Shown piece after piece: positions 46,060-55,362 of a stretch of DNA of 64,000 nt (position 1 is its first letter; each line of letters begins with the position of its first letter). A program made the translations under genes and the position numbers. The notes beneath the pieces are model-generated. The model saw only the letters and a list, made by a program, of their open reading frames with translations. It was not told where the DNA came from and searched no databases. This DNA comes from Methylobacterium sp. UNC378MF (lineage in GTDB: Bacteria > Pseudomonadota > Alphaproteobacteria > Rhizobiales > Beijerinckiaceae), in assembly GCF_900103195.1 (NCBI RefSeq), contig NZ_FMWU01000012.1:62001-126000 (forward strand), given 5' to 3'.

Positions 46060-46848
46060 TCACGCCAGGAAGGCGGGCTCGTCGCGGGCGAGGACCCGCT
46101 TGACGCTCTCCAGGTGCAGGCGGGCGCTCTCGGCGCGGCCGGCCGCCTCCTGGGCCGCCACGCGCTTCACGATCGCCTCGGGCACGGCCTTGAGCGTGCG
46201 CCCGGTGCTCATGGCCAGGACCTGCGCCTGCGCGGCGCGCTCCAGGTAGTAGAGGTCGTCCCAGGCCTCCGCGATGGTCTCGCCCAGCACCATCACGCCG
46301 TGGTTCTTCAGGAACACGACGTCCGCCTCGCCGGCGCTGTCGGCGATCCGCCGGCCCTCGGACGAATCGAGCGCGAGACCGTTGTAATCCTCGTCCACCG
46401 CGATCCGGCCGTAGAAGCGCAGCGCCGTCTGGCCCGCCCACATCAGGGGCTCGCCCTCCAGCATGGCCAGGGCCGTGGAATAGGGCATGTGGGTGTGGAA
46501 CGCCGCCCGGGCGCGGGGCTTCAGCCGGTGCAGCTCGGCGTGGATGTGGAAGGCGGTGGCCTCCGGCTGGCCATCACCCTCGATGACGTTGCCGTGGAAG
46601 TCGCAGAGCAGCAGGCTCGACGCGGTGACCTCCGCGAAGGCGAGGCCGTAGGGATTGACCAGGAACAGGTCGGGCCGCTCCGGCAGCACCGCCGAGAAGT
46701 GGTTGCAGATCCCCTCTTCCAGGCCGTTGCGCGCGGCCCAGCGCAGGCAGGCGGCGAGGTCGATCCGGGCGCGGCGCACGAGGTCGGCGTTCAGGGGCTC
46801 GTTGCTGCGGGCGGGCGGGGTTCCCGGGGCGGTAACGGCGTGCGCCAT
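46060..46848 (-). CDS. Class II aldolase/adducin-family protein
   Basis: A 262-residue zinc-type class II aldolase-fold protein. Predicted metal ligands are the pair HTHMPYSTAL and the late His in FLKNHGVMVLGETI; the N-terminal GICNHFSAVLP binds the phosphate or carboxylate part of the substrate. The family cleaves fuculose- or rhamnulose-phosphates or acts as decarboxylase/dehydratase. It is the last gene on the Pxp cluster strand, 93 bases after pxpC. The ligand is unknown; it may act on a hydroxy acid imported by the cluster. Confidence 0.83.
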   Translation of the reverse strand: MAHAVTAPGTPPARSNEPLNADLVRRARIDLAACLRWAARNGLEEGICNHFSAVLPERPDLFLVNPYGLAFAEVTASSLLLCDFHGNVIEGDGQPEATAFHIHAELHRLKPRARAAFHTHMPYSTALAMLEGEPLMWAGQTALRFYGRIAVDEDYNGLALDSSEGRRIADSAGEADVVFLKNHGVMVLGETIAEAWDDLYYLERAAQAQVLAMSTGRTLKAVPEAIVKRVAAQEAAGRAESARLHLESVKRVLARDEPAFLA

Positions 46849-46941
46849 GCGTGCGGGCTTTCCTGTGTCGGGGCTCGGGCCTGAGACTCGGCCGGTCCCG
46901 CACTCTAGACGCTCGCTCGCCCCTGCGCAGCCGCTCCGCGC

Positions 46942-47958
46942 TCAGGCGCGGCCGTCGGTGACGCCGCCGACGAGGTTGAGGCCGAGCAGGAAGTCCGACG
47001 CGAAATCCGTGCGGATGACCGGCTCGCGCGGCACCGCCTCGCGCAGGAGATCGCGCTCGACGCGGCGCGCCGCGACCGCCTCCTCGACCGAGACGCGCCG
47101 GAACGACAGGCTCGCCCCGCCCCGGACCTGCGCCAGCCGCCCGAGATCCGGGCCGATCACCGTGGCGATCTTCGGGTAGCCGCCGGTGGATTGCCGGTCG
47201 GCCATCAGGATGATCGGCAGGCCGTTGCCGGGGACCTGGATCGCCCCCATGGCGACGCCGTCGGAGACGATGTCGTGCCCCTTCGCGTGCTTCAGCGGCG
47301 TGCCGTCGACGAAGCAGGCCATCCGGTCGCCCCGCGGCGAGACCGTCCAGGGTCCGGCCAGGAAGGCCTCGATCTGGTCGGGCGCGAAGTAGTCGTCCTG
47401 CGGGCCCAGCACGACCCGGATCTCCCGGCCGTCCCGGTCGAGCCAGGGCGCGACGAGCCGCTGCGGCGGTCCGTCCGGGGTTCGGCCCTCGGCGATGGGC
47501 AGGCGGTCGCCGGCGGCGAGGCCGCGCCCGTCGAGGCCGCCGAGCCCCGAGCGGGTATGGGTCGCCGCCGATCCGAGGACCGGCGCCACGTCGAGCCGCC
47601 CCGCGACTGACAGATAGCCCCAGGCACCCGCACCGCCCGCCCGCACGACGAGCGTCTGGCCGGGTTCCAGGGTGAGCGCGACCGTGTCGGGTAGCGGCAC
47701 CCCGTCCAGCGCGGCGCGGAAGCCTGGCGCGAGCAGCGCGATCCCGACGGCGCCGTCCTCCGCCGAGACGGTGACGCCGCCGGTGGAGATCTCGATGGCG
47801 GTGGCGTCGAGAGGATTGCACGCCGCCCGATTGGCGGCGGCGTGCATCAGCGGATCCATCGGGCCCGCGGCGGTGATGCCGTAACGCAGGTAGCCGTGCC
47901 GGCCCCCGTCCTGCAGGGTGATGCCCGGTCCGGCGGACTCGATGACGAGGGTGGGCAT
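46942..47958 (-). CDS. pxpC: 5-oxoprolinase subunit C (KipA / biotin-dependent carboxyltransferase family)
   Basis: A 338-residue cyclophilin-like KipA protein. Typical opening ITLQDGGRHGYLRYGITAAGPMD, then GGAGAWGYLSVAG, GDRMACFVDGTPL-type middle and QVPGNGLPIILMADRQSTGGYPKIATVI. The start overlaps the stop of pxpB by one base. With PxpA and PxpB it makes the ATP-dependent 5-oxoprolinase, which opens 5-oxoproline to glutamate. In Bacillus the homologue KipA binds the kinase inhibitor KipI. Confidence 0.9.
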   Translation of the reverse strand: MPTLVIESAGPGITLQDGGRHGYLRYGITAAGPMDPLMHAAANRAACNPLDATAIEISTGGVTVSAEDGAVGIALLAPGFRAALDGVPLPDTVALTLEPGQTLVVRAGGAGAWGYLSVAGRLDVAPVLGSAATHTRSGLGGLDGRGLAAGDRLPIAEGRTPDGPPQRLVAPWLDRDGREIRVVLGPQDDYFAPDQIEAFLAGPWTVSPRGDRMACFVDGTPLKHAKGHDIVSDGVAMGAIQVPGNGLPIILMADRQSTGGYPKIATVIGPDLGRLAQVRGGASLSFRRVSVEEAVAARRVERDLLREAVPREPVIRTDFASDFLLGLNLVGGVTDGRA

Positions 47959-48692
47959 CAGCGCGCCTCCCCGCGTCGGGCCACCGGCTCGCCCGCCGCC
48001 TCGCGGGCCGTCAGGGCGTCGAAGGTCGCTGAATCCACGGGCTCGAAGCGGATCAGGTCGCCGGCGCCGACGAAGAAGCTCGGGTCGCGCTCCGGCGCGT
48101 AGAGGCGGGACGGCGTCGCGCCGATCACGTACCAGCCGGTCGGCATCGGCACGGTCGCCACCGCGGCGAGGCCGCCGCCGATCATGATCGCATTGCGCGG
48201 ATGCGGCGGCCGCGGGCTCGCCCGCCGGGGCACCGCCAGCGCCTCCGGCAGGCCGCCGAGATAGGCGAAGCCCGGGGCGAAGCCGTACATGTAGACCCGG
48301 AAGGTCGTGGCCGCATGGGTCGACACCACCGTCTCCGGCGTCAGGCCGCTCCGCTCGGCGACCTGCGCGACGTCCTCCCCGTGGGGCGCGTCGTAGCAGC
48401 AGGGCAGGGTCCAGAGGGTCGGGCTGGCCGCGCGCGCGGTCGCGCCCGCCACCAGCGCCCGGACCCGCTCGGCGAGCGTTCCGCGGTCGAGCACCAGCGG
48501 ATCGTAGTGCAGCATCAGGGAGCGGTAGGTCGGCACGCGCTCCCGCAGCCCCTCGGGCGGATCCGCCCCGAGGGCGTCGTCGAGCGCCAGCACCCGGTCG
48601 CTGATGGCGGGGTCGACCGTGCTGCCGAACTCGACCACGAGGGCCGCCTCGCCGGCGTCGAGGAGGCGGGGCTCGTCCAGCGCCGCGCTCAC
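47958..48692 (-). CDS. pxpB: 5-oxoprolinase subunit B (KipI / allophanate hydrolase subunit 1 family)
   Basis: A 244-residue KipI-like protein with a GTG start that overlaps the stop of pxpA by four bases. Conserved parts are LLDAGEAALVVEFG, VPTYRSLMLHYDPL, YMYGFAPGFAYLGGLPEALAVP and MPTGWYVIGATPSRLY. It works with PxpC and PxpA. Confidence 0.92.
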   Translation of the reverse strand: MSAALDEPRLLDAGEAALVVEFGSTVDPAISDRVLALDDALGADPPEGLRERVPTYRSLMLHYDPLVLDRGTLAERVRALVAGATARAASPTLWTLPCCYDAPHGEDVAQVAERSGLTPETVVSTHAATTFRVYMYGFAPGFAYLGGLPEALAVPRRASPRPPHPRNAIMIGGGLAAVATVPMPTGWYVIGATPSRLYAPERDPSFFVGAGDLIRFEPVDSATFDALTAREAAGEPVARRGEAR

Positions 48693-49450
48693 GGCCGGAA
48701 CGGCGCCAGCGTGATGCCCGCGCCCTCCAGCCGGGTCCGCACCGCCCGCGCCGTGGCGACGGCGTGGCCGGAATCGCCGTGGACGCAGATCGAGCGGATC
48801 GGCGTCGGCAGCGTCCGTCCGTCCGCCGTGAGGATCGCGCCCGCCTCGACCATGCGCAGGACCCGGTCGGCCGCCTCGCCCGACTCGGTGATCATCGCGC
48901 CGGGCTGGCTGCGGGGGATCAGCAGGCCGGTCGGCGTGTAGCCGCGATCGGCGAAGATCTCCTGGTGCACATCGAGGCCGCAGGCCTCGCCCGCCGGCAC
49001 CTGAGCGGTCAGCGCGATGGCGAGCAGCGCGAGTTCCCGGTCCACTGCGCGGACCGCGCGGGCGATGGCGTCGGCCACCGGCCGCTCCTCGGCGGCGACG
49101 TTGGCCAGCGCCCCGTGCGCCTTCACGTAGGTGATGCGGTGGCCGGCATAGGCGGCCAGCGCCTGCGCGGCGCCGATCTGGTAGGCGACGAGCCGCTCGA
49201 TCTCGGCCGGGCTGAACGGCATCCGCCGCCGCCCGAAACCCCAGAGATCCGGGAAGCCCGGATGGGCGCCGACGGCGACGCCGCGCTCCTTCGCCAGCGC
49301 GAAGGTGCGGGCCATGATCTCGGGGTCGCCGGCATGGAGGCCGCAGGCGACGTTGGCGGAGGTGACGATCCCGAGGATCGCCGCGTCGTCGCCGCAGGCA
49401 TAGGCGCCGTAGCCCTCGCCGAGGTCGGAATTCAGGTCCACGCTGGTCAT
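48689..49450 (-). CDS. pxpA: 5-oxoprolinase subunit A (LamB/YcsF family)
   Basis: A 253-residue LamB/YcsF-family protein from ATG at 49450. Motifs are VDLNSDLGEGYGAY, GIVTSANVACGLHAGDPEIM and VGAHPGFPDLWGFGRR. It supplies the hydrolase half of the 5-oxoprolinase and is translationally coupled to pxpB. The MFS gene lies 28 bases upstream, so all belong to one transcript. Confidence 0.93.
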   Translation of the reverse strand: MTSVDLNSDLGEGYGAYACGDDAAILGIVTSANVACGLHAGDPEIMARTFALAKERGVAVGAHPGFPDLWGFGRRRMPFSPAEIERLVAYQIGAAQALAAYAGHRITYVKAHGALANVAAEERPVADAIARAVRAVDRELALLAIALTAQVPAGEACGLDVHQEIFADRGYTPTGLLIPRSQPGAMITESGEAADRVLRMVEAGAILTADGRTLPTPIRSICVHGDSGHAVATARAVRTRLEGAGITLAPFRP

Positions 49451-49478
49451 CGCCGCCGCTCCGCGTGCCGATCGGGTC

Positions 49479-50750
49479 TCATAGGGCCGCAACGGGTTCC
49501 GGCTCGGCCGGATCCTTGCTGCAAGAATCGAGCGCGCGGCCCGCCGTCTCGGGCAAGAGAAGCGCCGCGACGATCACGAGGCAATAGGCGCCCGCCGCCA
49601 CGACGCCGATGGCGATGCCGAGTGTCAGCGAGCCGCTGAGATGGCCCACGAGGGCGGGGCAGATCGCCCCCGTGGCGCGGCCGAAATTGTAGCAGAAGCC
49701 CTGCGCGGAGCCGCGGATCCGGCTGGGGAACAGCTCGCTCAGGAATGCGCCCATCCCGGAGAACACGCCGGAGAGGAAGAAGCCGAGGGGGAAGCCGAGG
49801 ACCAGCATCACCGGGTCGGTGATCGGGATCAGCGTGTAGGCCAGGACGAGGATGCCGGCGCAGAAGCCGAACAGGACGAAGCCCAGGCGGCGCCCGATCC
49901 GGTCGGAGAGCCAGGCGCTGGTCAGGTACCCGACGAACGACCCGAAGATCAGCATCAGCAGGTAGCCGCTGGTGTTCAGGACCGAGAGGTTGCGCTCGGT
50001 CTTCAGGTAGGTCGGGAGCCACGTGGTCACCGCGTAGTAACCGCCCTGCATGCCGGTCGCGAGAAGGCTCGCCAGCACGGTCCGGCCGATCAGCGGCCGG
50101 GAGAAGATGTCGAGGAAGCTGCCGGTATCGCCGACGTCCCGCATGGCGGCGCGGGTCTGCCGGTACACCTCGGGATCCTCGATGTTGCGGCGGATCCAGA
50201 AGATCAGCACCGAGGGGAGGGCGCCGAGCCAGAACAGGATCCGCCACGCCACGGCGGGCTCTGCCAGGGCGAACACGGCCCAGAAGGCGATCGCCGCGCA
50301 GGCCCAGCCGACCGCCCAGCTCGACTGGACGAGCCCCACCGCCTTGCCGCGGTAGCGGGCCTGGATCGTCTCGGCGATCAGCACGGAGCCCACCGACCAC
50401 TCGCCGCCGAAGCCGAAGCCTTGCAGCGCGCGGGTCACGAGGAGCTGCTCGTAGGATTGGGTGAAGCCGCTGAGCACCGTGAACAGGGTGAACCACGCGA
50501 CGGTGCCCTGCAGGACGACCACCCGGCCGTAGCGGTCCGCCAAGACGCCGGCCGCCCAGCCGCCGATCGCCGAGGTCACCAGCGCGGCGGTGGCGATGTT
50601 GCCCGCCTCGACCTTGGTCAGGCCCCAGACCACGACCAGCGTCGGGATCAGGAAGGTGTAGACCATGTAGTCAAACGCATCGACGCCGTAGCCCGCGAAG
50701 GCCGCGCCCAGGACCCGGCGTTCCGCCGGACTCGTGTCTTTCACCCACAT
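49479..50750 (-). CDS. MFS transporter, sialate/aromatic-acid:H+ symporter type
   Basis: A 423-residue transporter with twelve predicted helices and a perfect AAAGGAG before the ATG. Typical elements are GYGVDAFDYMVYTF, GVLADRYGRVVVL (loop 2-3), FGFGGEWSVGSVLIAE and YLTSAWLSDRIGRRLGF. The family (MHS/AAHS, NanT-like) imports carboxylic acids with protons. In the cluster it takes the place of YcsG in Bacillus, so it probably brings in the Pxp substrate or a precursor (inference). Confidence 0.9.
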   Translation of the reverse strand: MWVKDTSPAERRVLGAAFAGYGVDAFDYMVYTFLIPTLVVVWGLTKVEAGNIATAALVTSAIGGWAAGVLADRYGRVVVLQGTVAWFTLFTVLSGFTQSYEQLLVTRALQGFGFGGEWSVGSVLIAETIQARYRGKAVGLVQSSWAVGWACAAIAFWAVFALAEPAVAWRILFWLGALPSVLIFWIRRNIEDPEVYRQTRAAMRDVGDTGSFLDIFSRPLIGRTVLASLLATGMQGGYYAVTTWLPTYLKTERNLSVLNTSGYLLMLIFGSFVGYLTSAWLSDRIGRRLGFVLFGFCAGILVLAYTLIPITDPVMLVLGFPLGFFLSGVFSGMGAFLSELFPSRIRGSAQGFCYNFGRATGAICPALVGHLSGSLTLGIAIGVVAAGAYCLVIVAALLLPETAGRALDSCSKDPAEPEPVAAL

Positions 50751-50793
50751 GGCGCAACTCCTTTGCGGACGGGCCGCCCCGCGGCCGGGAGGG

Positions 50794-51609
50794 TCACAGG
50801 AATGGCAGGTCGCGGTTGAGGAGGTCGGTGATCAGCATGTGACCGGGCGCGTGGGTGATGCAGAGCGGCAGCCGCGCCGCCATCGCCACCGCCTGCGGGG
50901 TGACCCCGCAGGCCCAGAAGACCGGGAGTTCGTCGGGCTCGATCGGGACGGGGTCGCCGAAATCCGGCCGGGCGATGTCGCGGATGCCGATGAGGCTCGG
51001 GTCACCGAGATGGATCGGCGCCCCGTGGACCGCCGGCAACCGCGCCGTCACCTGCACGGCCTTAATGGCGTCGGCCGCCCTCATCGGCCGCATGGAGACC
51101 ACGAGCGGGCCGTGGAACGGGCCCGAGGGCTGGGTGGCGATGGAGGTCCGGTACATCGCGACGTTGCGGCCGAGGGCGACGTGCCGGAGCGGGATGCCCG
51201 CCTCGATCAGGCCGGCCTCGAACGAGAAGGAGCAGCCGAGGACGAAGGTGACGAGGTCGTCCCGCCACACGCCGGTCAGGTCGGGCAGCTCCGCCACGAG
51301 CGCGCCGCCCTCGTAGACGCGGTAGCCCGGGACGTCGGTGGCGAGGTCGAGATCGGTCCCGAGCGTCGGAAGGGCGCGGGCGCCGGGCCGCGAGACGCCG
51401 AGGATCGGGCAGGGCTTCGGGTTCTGCTGGCAGAAGCGGTGGAAATCCTCCGCCATGGCCCGCGGCAGGATCATCAGGTTGCCCTGCGCGTGGGCGGGCA
51501 CGAGACCCGAGGTGTGGCCCCGGAACCGGCCCGCCCGGATCGCGCGCCGCGCGTCCGCGGCGTCGGCGAAGACAGGTGCGGCGCCGTCGGCGCCCGGATG
51601 CTGGCTCAC
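50794..51609 (-). CDS. DUF1445 (YcsI) putative hydro-lyase / D-glutamate-cyclase-type protein
   Basis: A 271-residue protein with GTG start. Family blocks are [53 protein letters not shown] and [33 protein letters not shown]. The domain has been linked to D-glutamate cyclase, which makes 5-oxoproline. Here and in Bacillus ycsFGI-kipIAR it lies with 5-oxoprolinase genes, which fits that chemistry. Transporter gene follows after 43 bases. Confidence 0.88.
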   Translation of the reverse strand: MSQHPGADGAAPVFADAADARRAIRAGRFRGHTSGLVPAHAQGNLMILPRAMAEDFHRFCQQNPKPCPILGVSRPGARALPTLGTDLDLATDVPGYRVYEGGALVAELPDLTGVWRDDLVTFVLGCSFSFEAGLIEAGIPLRHVALGRNVAMYRTSIATQPSGPFHGPLVVSMRPMRAADAIKAVQVTARLPAVHGAPIHLGDPSLIGIRDIARPDFGDPVPIEPDELPVFWACGVTPQAVAMAARLPLCITHAPGHMLITDLLNRDLPFL

Positions 51610-51773
51610 CGCGTTGATCTCCCTGGCTGGTTGTCGTGCGCCGGGCCGGCCTCGCCGGCCGCCGGATTCCGCAAGATCGCGATCGCTTCAGCGATTCATT
51701 TCCTGCGGCAACGATCCCATCGCGCCGCGGGCCACGCCAATCGTGATTGCGAATGGGGCGCGATAAAGCCGTC

Positions 51774-52667
51774 TTATCGGCCGGCGGCCCAGGTTTCGGC
51801 GACGTCCTGGGCCAAACGGGCCGCGTCTGCCACGAAGTGGTGGGCCGGCCGCTTCGTGTGCATCGCCGTGAAGGTGAGGTCCGAGAGCAGAGGCTCGGCC
51901 GATAGGACCCGCAGGGCGCCGGCACGGAGTTCGGCCTCGACCACGGCCGGCGGGATCACGCAGATCCCGAGGCCCTCGACGCCCATCTTCACGATGGTGG
52001 CCAGCGAGGCGCTCGTGTGGATCTGGCTCGGCAGGAGGTTCTCCTGCAGGACGAGGTCGCGCAGCTCGACGTAGGGGCTGGTGTTGCGCGGGTAGGTGAT
52101 GAGCGGATGGTGCAGCAGGGCGCCGAGGCTCAGGGGTTCGTCGCCCGGCAGCAGGCCGGGCGCGGCGATCCACGCGACAGGCGTGCTGAACAGGGGCCTG
52201 TTGGCGAAGCTCGGCAGGGTGATCGGGCCGACGAGGAAGGCCAGATCGATCTCGTCGGCGACGAGGGCCGCCTGCATGTTCGGCGAGATGTCCACCGTGA
52301 TGTCGACGCCGATCCCGGGATGGGTGGCGCGCATGCGCTCGATGAAGCGCGACAGCCACAGGTGGACGATCGTCTCGGACACGCCGAGCCGCAGGGTGCC
52401 GCGCGTCCGGCCGGTCTCGTGCAGGGCCGCGCTCATCTCGGTCTGGAGCGCCAGGAACCGCTCCGCGAAACCGAGGAGGAGACGTCCCCGCTCCGTCAGC
52501 GCGACATCGCGGCTGCGGCGCTCGAACAGCGTCCCGTACTCATGCTCCAGGGCCGCGATGCGCTGGGAGACCGCCGGCTGGGTGGTGTTCACCTTCTCGC
52601 TGGCGCGCCGGAAGCTCGAGAGTTTCGCGACCCAGTAGAACACCTCCAAGCTGCGGAAATCCGCCAT
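51774..52667 (-). CDS. LysR-family transcriptional regulator
   Basis: A 297-residue LysR protein. The winged helix covers residues 1-60 (FYWVAKLSSFRRASEKVNTTQPAVSQRIAALE-type segment), and the effector domain starts GTLRLGVSETIVHLWLSRF. It is first in line before DUF1445 and on the same strand, with 164 bases between, which is unusual as LysR genes are commonly divergent from targets. It probably controls the Pxp cluster and plays the part of KipR of Bacillus. Confidence 0.9.
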   Translation of the reverse strand: MADFRSLEVFYWVAKLSSFRRASEKVNTTQPAVSQRIAALEHEYGTLFERRSRDVALTERGRLLLGFAERFLALQTEMSAALHETGRTRGTLRLGVSETIVHLWLSRFIERMRATHPGIGVDITVDISPNMQAALVADEIDLAFLVGPITLPSFANRPLFSTPVAWIAAPGLLPGDEPLSLGALLHHPLITYPRNTSPYVELRDLVLQENLLPSQIHTSASLATIVKMGVEGLGICVIPPAVVEAELRAGALRVLSAEPLLSDLTFTAMHTKRPAHHFVADAARLAQDVAETWAAGR

Positions 52668-52833
52668 CCCGCGATCGTCCCGCGCCGCCCTCGTGTCCGG
52701 TCATATCGCGCCCCGCCGCGCGGAAGCGCAAGCGTGCGGTCGCGAACGCGGGGTCTCAAGCGCGTTGCCCCGAGCGGGCGGCTGCGCCCGGCCTCGCACG
52801 GCGACCAAGCGCCCGCGCCGCCGCGGCACGCCG

Positions 52834-54315
52834 CTAGAGGTCCGACACGGTCGTGCCCGGTCGGGCCGGCCGCATGTTCGCGAGCAGCAGGCGCGCCTCC
52901 GTCACCAGGGGATGGTGCAGGTACCAGAGGCCGCAGGCCCAGCCCGCGATCCCGGCGGCGATCCCGGCCGCGAGGCTCGGCAGCGGCGTCTCGGCCGACC
53001 ATCCCCAGGCCGACATGACCAGGATGGCTGGGGCGACGGCAATGACGGTCAGGGCGGCGGCGTGGAGGTAGATCGGGGCGTAGTCGCGCCCGAACGTGTC
53101 GGTCATCCGCTCGAGATGCGGCCGGTAGAGGGCGACGGCCAGGAGCGCCTCGCCGACCCGGGCCGCGCCGGCGCCGCCGAGGCCGAACAGGCAGCCGATG
53201 CTGAGCATCACGAGGCCGGCGCCGTGGCGCAGGAACTCGAACCGCGCCTGCAGGGCGGTCTGATCCCGGATCAGGAACACCTCCCAGGTCATGATGAGCG
53301 AACTCAGGACGATCGCGGCCAGCGACAACAGGCAGAAGGGCAGCGCCGCGCCCTCCCAGCCCGGCCCGAGCAGGATCCGAACGATCGGGCCGGCCAGGAC
53401 GGCCGCTCCCGCGAAGGCCGGCCAGAGCAGGACGGTGATCATCCGCAGCGTGTTGAGGTAGCCTGTGCGCAGGGATTGCCCGTTTCGCTGCTGGTTCGCG
53501 AGGTCCACGAAGGTGATGCGCGTGATCATTACGTGGAGGTGGTCCCACATCAGGGCATTGAGGCTCGCCGCGCGGGAATACAGGCCGAGGGCGTTGAGTC
53601 CGAGCATCCACCCGAGGACGAGTTCGCCCGTCCGCCCGGCGAGATTCGCGACACCCGCGACGGCGAAGAGCCGGCCGCCGTAGACGAGGATCTCACGCCA
53701 GCCGGCGAGACCCACGCGGAGCGACACGTAGCGCAGGCCGAGGCTGTTCGCCGCCAGCGCCGCCGCGAGGGCGCCCGCCGCCTGCCCGTAGGCCTGGCTC
53801 ATGTAGCTGAAGCCGAGGAGCGCCATCGCCAGCATGGCGCCGCTGGCGACGAGACCGCGCAGCATGTTGACCAGGGCCACGCCGCGGAAATTGCCGTGCC
53901 GCTCGATCATGGCGGCCGGGCGGAACTCCAGCGCGCCGATCAGCGGCACCACGGCGAGGATGGCCAGGGCGCGCCGGACCTCCGGCTCACCGAGGAAGAC
54001 GCTGCCGAACGCACTGAAGGCCAGGATCAGCATCGCCGCCGCGCCCGACAGCATCAGGTTCACCGTGAAGACGCTCGCCAGCAAGGCCGCATCCACCCGG
54101 TCCGCCCGGATGATATAGCTCGACAGGCCGCAGGAGCGCAGCGTGGACAGCAGTCCCGCGATGGCGGCGGCGAGGCTGAAGATGCCGGTCTCGTGGGGCG
54201 TGAGCAGGCGCGCCAGGGCCAGCGAGGTGCCGAATTGTGCCAGGAACAGCCCACTCTGGCAGAAGACCATCCAGGCCAGACTCCGGCGCTTCGAGAACGC
54301 AGGCGGCGCGATCAC
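52834..54315 (-). CDS. Polysaccharide/lipid-linked oligosaccharide flippase (Wzx-like)
   Basis: A 493-residue membrane protein with GTG start and about twelve to fourteen helices. The opening WMVFCQSGLFLAQFGTSLALARLLTPHETGIFSLA and the middle GELVLGWMLGLNALGLYSRA are typical of the MVF/MATE-like Wzx/RfbX flippases that move undecaprenyl-linked sugar units. Glycosyltransferase genes are not nearby, so its polymer is unknown. Confidence 0.85.
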   Translation of the reverse strand: MIAPPAFSKRRSLAWMVFCQSGLFLAQFGTSLALARLLTPHETGIFSLAAAIAGLLSTLRSCGLSSYIIRADRVDAALLASVFTVNLMLSGAAAMLILAFSAFGSVFLGEPEVRRALAILAVVPLIGALEFRPAAMIERHGNFRGVALVNMLRGLVASGAMLAMALLGFSYMSQAYGQAAGALAAALAANSLGLRYVSLRVGLAGWREILVYGGRLFAVAGVANLAGRTGELVLGWMLGLNALGLYSRAASLNALMWDHLHVMITRITFVDLANQQRNGQSLRTGYLNTLRMITVLLWPAFAGAAVLAGPIVRILLGPGWEGAALPFCLLSLAAIVLSSLIMTWEVFLIRDQTALQARFEFLRHGAGLVMLSIGCLFGLGGAGAARVGEALLAVALYRPHLERMTDTFGRDYAPIYLHAAALTVIAVAPAILVMSAWGWSAETPLPSLAAGIAAGIAGWACGLWYLHHPLVTEARLLLANMRPARPGTTVSDL

Positions 54316-54769
54316 TTCCGGCCCCTCCAGGTCGGGTTGAACGGGGCGTTCGGATCCGGGGCCGTGCCTTTAATGCCCGCTCTCTCGTCCTGCGGTCGCA
54401 CACCGCTCGAGGCTGCCGCGGACAAGTCCCCTCGCGAGCCGACGCTATCCCGCTCGCTCCAGACTTGGAACGTGACCAAACGAAGTAGCGCCGGCTCGCC
54501 CCGCGGGCGGTTCCGGACGACCGGGCCGAAGCGCGCTCCTGCATCGGCAGAGATGGCGAGATGAGATGCCGCACCCGAACCCAGCGATCGAGGCGGCGAC
54601 CGCCCCACTAACCCCTTCGGAACTTGTCTATTCTCATACAATCCGACTTCGTGGAATGCGTGGACCTATTCGAAACGGAGTGGGCCATTTGGAAGATCTG
54701 GCTAATGGCGTCGGAACTCATTGGACGATTAGGCACTTGGGAATGCGTAAAATTCTGGAGGAGCGTTTG
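54316..54769. other. Intergenic region before the repeat-containing secreted protein
   Basis: About 450 bases between divergent genes, less GC-rich from about 54610. GGAGGAG lies directly before the ATG at 54770. I found no convincing -35/-10 pair with correct spacing; GGAAC at two places lacks the matching CGTT. No RNA gene recognised. Confidence 0.4.
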
Positions 54770-55168
54770 ATGAAGGTCTCTCGTCTGGCTGGCGCTATTG
54801 CGCTTCTGGCCCTCGCTGCCGGTCCCGCCTTCGCGGCCCCGTGCAGCACCGGAACCACGAAGTCGAAGACACCTGATCAGCAGGCTTCAAACCCGCAGAG
54901 TTCTGACGTCGACAAGTCGAGCAAGAACCTGGCCGGCGGTAATCAGCCGGCCTCGCCGGGCACAGTCGGCGCGATGAACAATGCGGGTGCGACGCAGACC
55001 GCGGATCGGCAGGCTCAGACCGATTCGGGATCGAAGTCGAAGTCGACCGATCCGGCTGCCGCGAACCTCGCCGGCGGCAACCAGCCTGCCTCGCCGGGCA
55101 CCGTGGGCGCCATGAACAAGGCTGCGGCCGACCGGCAGACCGCTCCGGTTTCCGGCGACGATTGCTGA
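54770..55168 (+). CDS. Secreted low-complexity protein with a repeated motif
   Basis: A 132-residue protein with an optimal ribosome-binding site (GGAGGAG). A signal peptide of about 23 residues (MKVSRLAGAIALLALAAGPAFA) is followed by Ser/Lys/Asp/Thr-rich disordered sequence holding two exact copies of NLAGGNQPASPGTVGAMN, separated by a Gln/Ser-rich spacer. One cysteine near each end could form a disulfide. I do not recognise a family. It may be an extracellular stress or matrix protein. Confidence 0.75.
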   Translation: MKVSRLAGAIALLALAAGPAFAAPCSTGTTKSKTPDQQASNPQSSDVDKSSKNLAGGNQPASPGTVGAMNNAGATQTADRQAQTDSGSKSKSTDPAAANLAGGNQPASPGTVGAMNKAAADRQTAPVSGDDC

Positions 55169-55197
55169 TCCGAGCCCAGATCGTTCTCGTCTTTCCG

Positions 55198-55229
55198 GAA
55201 GCCCGTCTCGCGCAGTCGAGACGGGCTTC
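55198..55229 (+). terminator. Rho-independent-like terminator
   Basis: A 13-base stem GAAGCCCGTCTCG/CGAGACGGGCTTC with a CGCAGT loop, followed by TGTGTTT, 29 bases after the stop of the secreted protein. Confidence 0.75.
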
Positions 55230-55362
55230 TGTGTTTCCACACCATCCTACGCTCGAACTCAGGGGCTCACGGGTCCCCACCAGTTTGAGCCAGCCAAGTT
55301 CGGGTGTATCTGGCATCAAATCCGGGTAGATTCGGCAATCGGGGCTGGAGAGGAGACGCCAG

